A DNA stretch of 64,000 nt from Chrysopilus asiliformis. Taxonomy: Eukaryota; Arthropoda; Insecta; Diptera; Rhagionidae. Within the stretch, counting starts at the first letter, position 1. Every line of letters starts with the position of its first letter. Under the pieces are notes generated by a model that was given only the letters and a program-made list of their open reading frames with translations, was not told where the DNA came from and did not search any database. The translations under genes and the position numbers were made by a program. The stretch spans positions 27,959,530-28,023,529 of the forward strand of contig OZ035962.1 in the NCBI GenBank assembly GCA_964034945.1. Direction: 5' to 3'. Positions 1 to 10,599 of the stretch are shown here, piece after piece.

Positions 1-2800
1 ACAATACGATTTTGGTCTAATATTTTTAAAATTCTCCTGTTTATTGATTTTTACTTACCAGATACCGCTAAGAGTCACCTCTTTTGAGTAAAAGTTGTCC
101 ACTTCAAACGAATTTTGAAAATTATAATTGCAAAATAGAGACCGATTCAACCGTATTAATTTATATAACTTTTATATACTTTTTAAAAGCATAGTAAATT
201 CTTAGATATGCAATTCAAATGGAAAAATTTGTGAGTTTTTTTTGGAAGCCCTGACCACAATCAAATCTTTTATTTAAACCAGTCGCTAGAATGACTTTCT
301 TCCCTTAAATCGATATCAAGGTGATTTCGGTTGGATTTAAATTCATTCACTTGTCTAGGATCTTAAAATTATTAATATTTTTGTATTTTAAGAAAACTTC
401 TGAAAGATATTTTTCGAAAAAATTGCTCATAAGAAATTAAATTTTTGTCAAAAACAATTTTTAGATCACCAAAATCATCTCTTTTAAGAAATATAATCGA
501 TGCCATGCTCTATTTTTGAATCAAATGTTATTCTAGAAAGTTCAAATATTTACAGTTTCAAACCAGCTTTTTAAAAATTCTCTACAACGTATTTTTAGTT
601 TTTTTTTTAAATCTTTACTAATATTTATTTATTTATAAATGAACCTTCAAACGCTAATAAAATCTGAATTTTAAATTTCTTATCCTTGAAATGTTTTTTA
701 AACCATCTTTATAATTTATATAAACCATAATGTTTAATGTCTTGCAAGGTTCTATATTATTTCCGTTGCAATGAAGTTTGCAATAATAGTAACGATTGCA
801 TTTAAATTGCTAAATTGCTAGAAAATGGAGTGTGATCTGCAAAAAAAAATATTAAAACACAATTTCATCCCTTAACATGTTGAGTTGCCGACGCCAATAT
901 CTCTGGTATCTTTTTCTTAATCGATTTTTTACTAGTAACCTTGTCCTTTACCATTCAGCTAAAAGGAATCTCAATCGATGCGATGAAAATTCATTCAAAT
1001 CAGTATTTTCCTTATCTACGAAGTGAACTAGTTGAATTGGCAGAAAACATTTTAACGATTCGTTTCTAAGAATTTTTATATTGCACTCATGAATTATTCA
1101 ATTTATTCGATATGTAGTACCTTGGCTTGATTTCTTTAAGTTTAGTATAATTATTTAAATGCGTAGAAAGTTAAATTAATAAATGTTTAGTTATAAATGT
1201 AGCAAGTTATTACAATACATACTGAGAAAAAGTAAAAAAAATTAAACCATATTTTGAAGATTCTTGAACCATATTTCAAATTGCTTTAAAGATTCCATTC
1301 TTGTATTATCCTTATCAAAACTAATATTTAAAAAATCAATTTGAGAACCTTTCAAGAATTTTAACACAAATATAGAATAATATTCGAAGAAGGAGAACAA
1401 GATGACGGTAAAATGGGAGGAATTTTAATCTGAAAACACATTGATAAAATTAAAATTGACACATTTTAGAACTGTTAATACAAGACGTAAAATGTCACAT
1501 GGCTTTGAGTCTTTCAAAGCTCTAAAAACGGTTAAAATGTAAACGTAAAAAATGTGAGGGACTGACTTTATTTGAATATCCGAATCTTCAGTTTGATTTC
1601 ATGGATTTGATTTTCCACGAAAAACCCTGTCAGCAATATTCAAATCATCAAAGTGTCTTAAGGTTACCCTTGTCGAAAGGAATTAAATCCGGTTGTCGAG
1701 TTTTCAATGTTTTTTGATAACTAAATAAGGGAAAATGGTAAAAAAAAAATGAAAATTTCAATCAGAAAAGCAACAAAAAATCTTATTCGATTATTTTTTT
1801 AGGGAGTTTTTAATTTAATTGACATCGTAATTGTATAAATGTCCAATATTACAGAAAATTGAATTGAATTCGGAAAATGTTATATGAGGTACAATACTGA
1901 AATTTTAAATTTCGAAAATTACAACTAAATTTTAGTTAATTTCATTGTGATAAATTACCGCCTATATTTTCCCAAGGAAACCACATATTTTTAATGTAAT
2001 GAAATTATCACTGAAATCGATACATGATATTGGTTCAATAAATATGTATTATAATACAAAAATACTGGATTTTTGATAAATTTTTCTTCTTTCATCTGAC
2101 TTTCTTCTTTCAAAACACATGAACCAAAGTTTTAGCACAATCGGTGGTCCAGTGGTTTATGAGTCAGAAAGAGCGAATAAAGTTAGATTAGAAATTCTTT
2201 CCGGATTTCTTCGATTTTTTTTTTTTTTTTTGAAACCAGAATTTAATTTTTTGCTAACAAGTGAATTAAAGAACTTAGAAGTATTGACAGGCTTGAAACT
2301 TTGTCACTTAATCTGCGCAAGGGTTTCTTTTAAACATTTCGTCTGTACTTTTGGGTTAATACTGGTCCTCAGGTAGGGTTCTCAGACGGTCTTTATTTTG
2401 GAGGACATGTACTCTTTTACCAAATACAAACATCACTGTCCTTCTTCCCACCCCTAAAATCTGGGAACCCCGTCCAAAGGATTAAACCTGGATTTTATTT
2501 AGCAACAGACAAAAGTTAAAAAAATAACCAAATCATTTCTCTAATAGAATAAATTTTAGTGATTGTGGGGAAATAAAAGTTTGTGTGGATTAGTTCAAAC
2601 GAAAAGTTTATTTTCATTATGAAAACCAAATCAACCTGAAATCTAATTTCTCATGAATTTAATTACTTAAGTTCACTGTTTATTCCATCGTCACTTTTTT
2701 TATGTTCTCTTGTAAAATTTCGTATTTTAGAGAAAATTGCAATTTGTTAAATGCTCTTCTAAAATTTCGCAGAAAAAGTATTTTGTTAAAATGAGATGCA
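1..2800. other. AT-rich stretch with no recognisable gene
   Basis: Very AT-rich sequence with many A and T runs. No open frame shows a recognisable domain, and I found no clear terminal repeats. The 85-codon open frame near 2119 is interrupted by homopolymer runs and resembles nothing I know. Confidence 0.6.
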
Positions 2801-2802
2801 AC

Positions 2803-3085
2803 TAAAAAAAAATAAAAAAAAATTTTAAAAAAAAAGCTTTTATTAAAAAAGAATGCACTAAAAAGAAAAAAATAATTTTCTGGACGCTGTGTATCACAAA
2901 TATAAAAGCTTTTTAAAAGCGAGATAAATTTTTATTTTATTGTTTTATGCTTTATCTCGCTTTTGAAAAGCTTTTATATTTGTGATACACAGCGTCCAGA
3001 AATTTTTTTTTTCTTTTTAGTGCATTCTTTTTTAATAAAAGCTTTTTTTTAAAAAAAAATTTTTTATTTTTTTTATTTTATTCTT
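2803..3085. repeat. Long near-perfect palindrome (fold-back)
   Basis: Two arms of about 120 bp are reverse complements, with a short AT spacer near 2929-2950. The arms share an A/T tract, AAAGCTTTTATTAAAAAAG, GAATGCACTAAAAAG, CTGGACGCTGTGTATCACAA and GCGAGATAAA. Mismatches are few (for example TTTTTAAAAG against TTTTCAAAAG). It could be a fold-back MITE or an inverted duplication. It encodes nothing and lies just left of the tandem-repeat element at 3130. Confidence 0.85.
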
Positions 3086-3129
3086 TTTAGTCTTCGAATA
3101 TATATCCTTACATTTGAGATGTTCTTACA

Positions 3130-3852
3130 GGCTTTTTAACTTGAGAATCGTATTCAGGCACCCCAAAAACCCCCAGAATAGATTTTTTTCCGGAAAATTT
3201 GGAGAAAGGGATAATCACGTTATCCTTACAGGACCTTCCGTTATCCCTACTGACTTTTTAATGGCAGATTCGGATTTAACAACCTCAAAAACCCCCAGAA
3301 TAGATTTTTTTCCAGAAAATTTGGAGAAAGGGATAATCACGTTATCCTTACAGGACCTTCCGTTATCCTTACTGACTTTTTATTGGCAGATTCGGATTTA
3401 GCGACCTCAAAAACCCCCAGAATAGATTTTTTTTCCGGAAAATTTGGAGAAAAGGATAATCACGTTATCCTTACAGGACCTTCCGTTATCCTTACAGACT
3501 TTTTAATGACAGATTCGGATTCAGCGACCTCAAAAACCCCCAGATTAGATTTTTTTCCGGAAAATTTGGAGAAAAGGATAATCACGTTATCTTTACAGGA
3601 CCTTCCGTTATCCTTACTGATTTTTTAATGACAGATTCCGATTCAGTGACCCCAAAAATCCCCAGAATAGATTTTTTTCCGGAAAATTTGGAGAAAAGGA
3701 TAATCACGTTATCCTTACAGGACCTTCCGTTATCCTTACAAGGACGAAGTAGTGAAAATATTGTATTGTCATCGGACTTATATAAGTGTGCAAAATTTCA
3801 AGTCAATCGGACAAGTGGAAGTGGGTCAAAATTGGGTTGCAAGATTTGATCT

Positions 3853-3888
<36 letters not shown>

Positions 3889-3905
3889 AACAGACACGAA
3901 GGCAA
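3130..3905. repeat. Family F element: five 122-bp tandem repeats plus (GACA)n tail
   Basis: The phrase CCCCAGAATA recurs at about 3171, 3293, 3415, 3537 and 3660, giving five units with a 122-123 bp period. Each unit also holds ATCACGTTATCCTTACAGGA and CCTTCCGTTATCC. After the array come a unique arm of about 110 bp and a GACAGACAGACA microsatellite at 3850-3890. The overlapping open frames are translations of the repeat, not genes. Diverged relatives lie at 21832-22190 and 48790-48910. The phrase GGGGTTTTTGGGGTCGCTGA in the 57.8-60.1 kb units is the reverse complement of part of this unit. It is probably a non-autonomous rolling-circle-type repeat; the class is inferred. Confidence 0.8.
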
Positions 3906-3949
3906 GCTAAATAAAAGCTTTTAAAAAATCAGTGGAACTGGTGTTTTAC

Positions 3950-5195
3950 AAGTAATCCGATTAAATTTTGTTTTAGAGTTTTATTAGAAACAAAAATAAA
4001 GATTTGAATTGGTATAAAATATTAATTTAGACAAAAATGTACAACTTTCAGGTGAAAAACTCACTAAATAAGCAAAAACCAAATTACGTCTGTTAGATAT
4101 TATTGGTATACTTATTTCTGAATACAAATACATTGTTTAATAAAATTAAAATAGTGTTAAAAATCGTAAATTAAATAGTATATACGAAATACAGCAATTG
4201 TGGTATTGTGTGATACAAAGCTTTCGTATTTATGAATCAATTTTAATAAATTCAAACTCTTTTACAAGCTATTGTGATTTATAAATATTGGCTATTTGTT
4301 TATAAAGAATTTTGTAATTTGAAGAATCAGACATTATTACAAAGTAATGTCTATACCTTTTTTTGGTGAGACATTAGAAAATTCGGCTCTCACCTGGTTT
4401 TTAAGGAAATTAATATAACCTATATAACCTCGTGGTAACGAAAAATGGAACATTTTTTAAATAAAATTTTTTCCCCCAAGTGGGTTTGATACGATACTAA
4501 ATTTTTATGTTTCAATACAATTTCACAATTCCAGGTACAAAATTATTCGATTTCCTTTTTAGCTTTAAATAGGCTATTCTAAAATACGAGAATATAAAAA
4601 GGAAAGTTCTCATGTTGAAATAAGGAAAGCGTGGTCGGAAAATTTAGTACATGATAGAAAATCTATACAGGCGATCGAAAATAGGGAAAAATGAAAAAAA
4701 AAACATAAGTTCAACATTAGGATACAAATACAATGGCTAAATCGGAAACGGTCAGGAAAACATCTTTTTCTGTGGTCTTTTCTCTCGATCCAATTTCATA
4801 AGTTACCGAAAATCGTCCCCAATTCAATTTTCTTTTGTTCATCAATGGCGTTCGTGATTTCGTAAAAAAAAGGTGAAGGCCAACTTACATCTGGAAAATA
4901 CGAATTTAGTATGATTTTTTCTTCCTTTTTTTGATAAAGTGTCTTTTCGAAAAAAAGGTCAAAAGTAAGTGAAATAGAAATCATGGAACTTAGAATATTG
5001 AATACCTTTGGCTGTGGAGAATTACTATTAGCCTCCTTTAATATTTTTGCACATTGATTAAAAATTTGATTTGTAAAGTTTCTTCCATTGTCAATTATAC
5101 TTTTGTAAAACATTGAACGTGATTTTCGAATTATTTTTAATTTTACAAGAAAAATTTGAGTTAATATTGAAAGATTTCTAATTATTGTCTAACAA
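3950..5195. other. No recognisable gene
   Basis: AT-rich sequence. A 105-codon minus-strand frame (4796-5113) has varied amino-acid content and could be an exon, but it matches no family I recognise and has no convincing splice context. Nothing else stands out. Confidence 0.5.
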
Positions 5196-5198
5196 CTA

Positions 5199-5412
5199 TG
5201 ACACAAGAAGCGCGTTATGTTGTCGCATTGGGCGATTTTCAAAGGCAAACAAACTAAAAAAAGGGTTATTTGCCTAATCAAACCAACCAAAGAAGAAAAA
5301 ATAAAGCTTATGCTAATAAGTAAATAGTTTTCACTGAAGGGAAATCATCTAAATTTGTTTAGCTATCTTCAAAGATTGTACAATCTGGAAACGAAACGCA
5401 TTCAGTGTGTCA
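5199..5412. mobile_element. Degenerate MITE, family G copy
   Basis: About 60-bp imperfect terminal inverted repeats: the left end reads TGACACAAGAAGCGCGTTAT, and the reverse complement of the right end reads TGACACACTGAATGCGTTTC. Inner arms match on AAAGGCAAACAAAC against AAGATAGCTAAACAAATTT. The same arrangement appears near 8490-8690 and 30347-30563. It is non-coding, and no target duplication was recognised. Confidence 0.5.
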
Positions 5413-5462
5413 TGGCTCTTAAATTGTTTTTAACGCAGTTTTAAGGTAAGACAAATTCCCTT

Positions 5463-6530
5463 TTTTACTTTCTTCTACGGAGTATAAAAAAGTATTGTAT
5501 TCATGAAAAATTTCGACCTCTTAATTTTGCCTAAAAAACATTTCCCGATCACTCCTGAGTCGATTGGAGTCACATTTAAAAAATGTCTTTCTGTCTGTCA
5601 GTCTGTCTGTCAGTCTGTCAGTCTGTCAGTCTGTCAGTCTGTCAGTCTGTCAGTCTGTCAGTCTGTCAGTCTGTCAGTCTGTCAGTCTGTCAGTCTGTCA
5701 GTCTGTCAGTCTGTCAGTCTGTCAGTCTGTCAGTCTGTCAGTCTGTCAGTCTGTCAGTCTGTCAGTCTGTCTGTCAGTCTGTCAGTCTGTCTGTCAGTCT
5801 GTGTACAAGATTTCTCAAAAACTAATAGAGCTAACGCCATGAAATTTTATAGGCATGTTGGTTCCTGAAATGGGACGATCCTATCAACTTTTGGTGGTTA
5901 ACCGGAAGTATCCAAAATGGCGGTTTTTCAAAAATCGCAATTTCGTTTTTCTCGATTTACTCCCAAACTACGCGTTTTTAGTGGCCTTAAGTATGACAAA
6001 ACTTGGAGAAAATAAAGTTTCCCACACTTTTGTCTTTAGCTATATTTCGATATCTCCACCTGTTATCGAGATAAACCGTTATTTCCAAGAAAACAGTTTT
6101 TTGTGATTATCTCGAAAACTAACGGGTTTTTGCTGACTGAATGTATGAAGTGAATTAATGAGAATGGCATTCTGCACAATTTTGTTTCTTACCGTTATCC
6201 GTTATCTTTTACCGTTATTGAGATATTTTCATTAATATGTAAAAAATCATATGTTTGCGAATAATTTGCAAACTAACGGTTTTTCGACAAATCAGTTAAA
6301 AGAATAATTAAAGATGTTAACATTTTCTACATTTTGCCATTTACCGTAAATTGATATCTTTTACAGTTCTCAAGTTATCTCAAATTTTGTACGTTTTTGA
6401 TATTTTTGAATAAACCAAGAATTTATTGGGAGGTCGTCTTAGGTTGACAACGCGACAGGGCTCTAGCGTAAATTGCGCAGGGTCATAGATTTTGTAGAAG
6501 AAAGTTTTGTGTTGACCACAACTGATATTT
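5463..6530 (+). mobile_element. Family B Helentron-like (DINE-1-type) non-autonomous element, copy 1
   Basis: The 5' end carries ACTTTCTTCTAC (5467-5478). Its exact reverse complement GTAGAAGAAAGT lies subterminally at 6494-6505, followed at once by a hairpin TTGTG-TTGAC-CACAA (6507-6521) and the terminus CTGATATT. A GTC-based microsatellite sits about 115 bp from the 5' end. This inverted-repeat / microsatellite / subterminal partner / hairpin order is the known plan of Helentron-associated elements such as DINE-1. A second copy at 41519-42494 defines both ends. Open frames across the microsatellite are repeat translations. Confidence 0.72.
5584..5802. repeat. (CTGTCAGT)n microsatellite in family B
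   Basis: About 220 bp of an almost pure 8-bp repeat built from GTCT and GTCA tetramers, flanked by the conserved family B arms. The second copy of the element has only about 115 bp of the same tract, so repeat number varies between copies. Confidence 0.95.
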
Positions 6531-8489
6531 GTGTTTTGGAATACAAAAACGTCAAAAACAAAAAGCATTTAAGAATATAGGAAAAATCAATATCCTAAAA
6601 TCATGGATCAAAATAAAAAAAACTACGAATTGCCACTTTTACGACATTACCATAATATTGATCCTGAAATGAGCATCGAAAATCCTTAAAAAGTCTTTTA
6701 ACATTTGTTTATATTAAATTAAATAAACAAAAACTTAAAACATAATTAAATTTTACGATTTTTCTTCGAAAGAATAATACTCAAACATTACCGGAAAATT
6801 GACGGTGTCCCAGAAAATCGGATTTCCAGAAAACAACTTAACCTTTGTAAATCTCCGTTCCATTACACATTTACCCACGCCAACGTCCTCGTAATTCAAG
6901 TACTTATGGTAAAAGTTTTAATGAAAACCATCTGAAGGCGGAATCATTCGTGTTTCCATAAGTTGACCATCGAATAAAATTCAAAAAGAAATTGTTATTA
7001 AACCAAATACAATAGAAGGAAATCCGATTGTATCTCGTATTTTACTCCCATGGCTTGCTCTTCAGTGCCCCTCCAATAAAATATCAACATAATTTTGTAT
7101 GTTTATGGCAAAGGATTTCATGTGGCTGGGCAATTCCGCCGCAACAATTCTTTAGGCGAAAGTTTAAAGTGGATTATATCCCTGTCTGATTACACAAAGC
7201 CCACAACCTCTTCTGGTTACTGTTTACTAAAGGCTCGCCGAGGGCAGGAAAATTCCACGAACCGTTCATTTTGACTGACGCCGAAGAAAAAAAAAACTTG
7301 TATGAGTAACGAATACACCCTCTAATAAAAAGCAACAAAAATTTAAAATTTATTACACAAAATGCAATAAATAAAAAACTGAATGTTTACTAAACAGAAT
7401 TGGTTTTGTGCTCCTGTTTCTCACCGAAAGATGTACGTAATCCGTATTTGTGTACGTTTTTTTAACGTGTTGTGATTAAGGACTTTTTACTATGCTTAAA
7501 GTTTTTAATTTGGGGTCGACATTTCACGAGGGGCACTAAAAAAGTTTCAAGGATTCAATGACACTTCGTAAGACCAGAGTTATTTGCCTTAAGGACTCTG
7601 AATACAGTTTTCGGGCTATCTTGAAAAACTGTCAACTTTTCCCCATTTATTTCCCCATTTATAACACTCGTAAAATTTTATCAGCCAAGAAAGCAGAAGA
7701 TAAACAAGTCAGTCTCCAAAAAACAAACGTTGCTCCCCAAACGCGAACGTTCGTCATCCACAAGCGTTTATGAATCGATTTTTACAAATAAAATGTTTCC
7801 TTCGCTCGCTTGAATTATGGTCAAAGTTTCGTAAAACATTATGGTAAGTTTTTTTTTTCATTGTTTTATTAAATAAAAGCGGTTTGGAAGGCAAAATTTG
7901 TTTTCTTTCGAACAGTTGGGGGTGCTTGACAACTTAATATACTCGAAAACTTTTAGAATATGCCTTCAACAGATGAAACCTTTCCATAGGAATAAATTAA
8001 TATTGTTAAGTGTTCCCGTACATTTTTATTGACCAAATTTTTTTTATAACTCCATTTTACGTGCTTTAACATTTTTTGCCCTACTTTCTTTTAGTCAAAT
8101 TGATTTCGAAGCAAAAATGGAAGCAAAAATGGAAGCAAAAAATCGATCTAGAGGATACAATGATTTGCAAAAAAAAATGGCGATCCATGAAAAAATTAAG
8201 AGTAGAATAGTTTTTATTTGGTGATTAAAACAAAAAATTAAAAATCAAATCATTTTGTACATTGACAATCTAGTTGGATGTTTCGTGAATTTTTTTAAAC
8301 CTTTTAATGGAAACAATGGCTAATTTAACAATACTACTTAGAGGCAAGAAAAATATTAAGAATTTTATCCAAATTCTATAAACATTGATTTCGATTACAA
8401 TCTATAATAAGATGTTGTTTTTTGCAGCAATGGCTTAAATTACACCTTATTTATTGTGCTTGGACGAGTGGAAATGTGAGGAAAGTGCT
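6531..8489. other. No recognisable gene
   Basis: AT-rich sequence without recognisable coding domains, RNA genes or clear repeat ends. The 71-codon frame near 7558 shows no family features. Confidence 0.55.
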
Positions 8490-8690
8490 CTGCATTGCTG
8501 CATTGGACTTTTTTTTTTTAAAAAAATAGCCAAACAAGATGATTTCCCTTCCACGAAAAGTTCTTATTTGCACAAGCTTTTTTTGTTCATATTTTATTTG
8601 TTTCGTTCTACAAATATAAACCTTTTGCAGAAGGAAAAACTTCTAAATTTGTTTGGCTGTCTTTGAAAATCTTGTAATGCAATAACGTAA
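8490..8690. mobile_element. Degenerate MITE, family G copy
   Basis: Inverted arms resemble those at 5199-5412: GCATTGCTGCATTGG and ATAGCCAAACAAGATG on the left, against (reverse complement of the right) TTATTGCATTACAAG and AGACAGCCAAACAAATTTAG. Ends are approximate. It is non-coding. Confidence 0.4.
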
Positions 8691-8799
8691 CTTAATCAAA
8701 GATTTTTTATGATATTGGAGTATGCATTGAAAATGAGCGTTTTTTTATAAAAATCAACAGTTTATTTTGAGAAAACTATCAGACTCAGATAATTGAAAA

Positions 8800-9590
8800 T
8801 ACTGTCCATCGGCAGCTACGACCTTCTCCCACCTTTCAGGTAGCATGCGGATTCCACGCTGGAAAAGTCTTGGTCTTTTGGGGCAATCCAGTCATCGACC
8901 CATTTTTTGGTATCGTCATAAGAAGAAAATCGCTACTCAGCCAGGCCATGTGTCATCGACCGGAACAAATGGTAATCGGAGGGGGCAATGTCTGGTGAAT
9001 ATGGCGGGTGGGGTAGGACTTCCCATTTGAGGTTCTCCAGGTAGTTTTTTACAACATTTGCAACATGGGGTCGTGCGTTGTCATGTTGCAAAATAACTTT
9101 GTCGTGTCTGTCGGTGAATTGCGGCCGTTTTTCTGTTGATTGATCGACTCTAAATATTTCCGCAAGCTCTCCTGTGTCTGGCATAGATCTTCATCAAGTA
9201 ATGCCTCCAAATCGGTATCTTTAAACTTTTTCTCAACACCAGGATGTTCTTCATCTTCGAGGTCAAAATCACCACCCTTGAATTGTTGAAACCATCTTCT
9301 GCATGTTTGTTCTGAAAGAGCATTGTCGCCGTATGTTTCCACTAATATTCTATGCCCCTCAGCTGCTGTTGTCTTTCGGTGGAAGTAATAGCTGCGTTCC
9401 CGACCCATGTAAAAACTACTGCGCAGTACTTGCCAGTAATTTTTGTCGGGAACGCACTTTTGGATGATTGCAAGCAAATCCTAAGATTCGGAATGAGAGG
9501 ATGTGTAGATGCGACCGTTCCGCAGTAGGTTTTTCATGGATCGGGAACGCAGCTAATGTAAAAGAATTCCCCGCAAAAACGGTTTTGTAG
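8800..9590 (-). pseudogene. mariner transposase, dead copy
   Basis: The N-terminal helix-turn-helix part is readable around 9200-9380 (AAEGHRILVETYGDNALSEQ, then RRWFQQFKGGDFDLEDEEHP). It then jumps, through a deletion of roughly 100 residues that removes the first catalytic aspartate region, to the second catalytic block HDNARPH and to YSPDIAPSDYHLFRSM near 8960-9100. A TAG stop follows HGLAE at 8933. Beyond it the conserved tail W(V)DDWIAPK...LPERWEKVVAADGQYF continues, but needs a one-base frameshift. A MITE interrupts the N-terminal end at 9388. It cannot be functional. The family call is firm; the subfamily is not determined. Confidence 0.9.
9388..9557. mobile_element. 170-bp MITE inserted in the mariner
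   Basis: Inverted ends AGCTGCGTTCCCGACCCATG (left) and AGCTGCGTTCCCGATCCATG (reverse complement of right). Removing it restores the mariner reading ...FFYFHRKTTAAEGHR. GTA flanks both sides (9385-9387 and 9558-9560), a possible 3-bp target duplication. It is non-coding. Confidence 0.8.
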
Positions 9591-9779
9591 GCACGAACTC
9601 AGCCATGTTTAAAATTTCGGATAAAAACGTCTTTACACTCCGGCAGTTGAAATTGGACTGCTGTTTGCAGCCTAGGATTTTAGCTTTCAGGTAAAATTTA
9701 TTTCAGCCCAATCGGATATATACCTGCCGAATTATGAGTCTCAATACAGAACGCTTATTTTCAATGCATACTCCCAATA

Positions 9780-10595
9780 TAAAAGCTACACATAATCTAC
9801 ACTAAAAATAGAAACAAACCTATTCTGCTACGAGGCATTGATTACTTTTTCTATTCAAGATTCTTAAACTGTGTAATAAAAGAGTACGCTGAAATTATAT
9901 TTATTTTAAAATTGGGCGAGATAATAACCCACTCGAATGAGAGTTTCCATACTTTTTTTCTACTTTTTTTTCTAGGCTTAAAGACGCTGTGCTCATATCA
10001 ACACCCGTTGATGAATTTTATAGGAGTATTATTTACTAGCCATTTAAATACGAGTATAAATGTTTTTTTAGACAAGAAAAGTAATTTTAAATACAAACTT
10101 GAAACTTTCGTAATAATATTTAACTGAATTTAAAATATATCAATCACTAAAATCCTATAACGTAGAACTGGTCTGATACGCATTTTGATATTTGAATTAT
10201 GCCAAATTTAGGTGGAATTTGGAATTTTTAAAGTTTAATCTACTCCCAGTTAAATCTACTCCTTTTTGGGTATATTGTCTGGTCTTCACTCTCCAGTTTA
10301 TGAAAATGTTGATAATTCAGAAAATCCTTGTGTAAACATTTCGCCTCAATGCGTACTTATATGGAATTTGAAGGGATCCTTTTTGGGGTCGAAAGAAAAT
10401 ACGATCGAATTTTTGTTAAATCCTTTTCCGCATTTCAGCGCACGTTTGCCTGTTTCGCAAGAAAAAGGTTAACGACTTGGATATTGTAGCATAATTTTCT
10501 CTCTTTCACATTATTTTCGTTTTATAGTATAAATAAATTCAATGTATATTCGTTAAACATCAACAAGTATATAGGAAATGAGATTTCTCGTGTGT
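9780..10595. other. No recognisable gene
   Basis: AT-rich flank between the mariner and the gypsy insertion site. Short open frames here lack recognisable features. Confidence 0.55.
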
Positions 10596-10599
10596 AAAT

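Larger units (their letters stand above)
8715..9777 (-). mobile_element. mariner-type DNA transposon, internally deleted
   Basis: Terminal inverted repeats of about 28 bp (TTGGAGTATGCATTGAAAAT on the left; the reverse complement of the right is TTGGGAGTATGCATTGAAAA) are flanked by the TA duplication typical of Tc1/mariner (TA at 8713-8714 and 9778-9779). The interior encodes a broken mariner transposase on the minus strand. At about 1.06 kb including a 170-bp inserted MITE, it is shorter than an autonomous mariner (about 1.3 kb), in keeping with an internal deletion. Confidence 0.9.

Noticed and set aside
3114..3849. Three consecutive open frames encoding DSD...TPRIDFFPENLEK repeats
   Set aside because: The frame follows the 122-bp tandem repeat and shifts between units, and the related copy at 21832 does not preserve it. 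No sign of selection for a protein.
5584..5802. Repeat array that could suggest CRISPR
   Set aside because: Pure microsatellite with no spacers, in a eukaryotic genome; the same applies to the 122-bp and 32-bp arrays.
5503..5868. Open frames of 80-121 codons made of SVCQSVSL repeats
   Set aside because: These are translations of the CTGTCAGT microsatellite in three frames, within a non-coding Helentron-like element.
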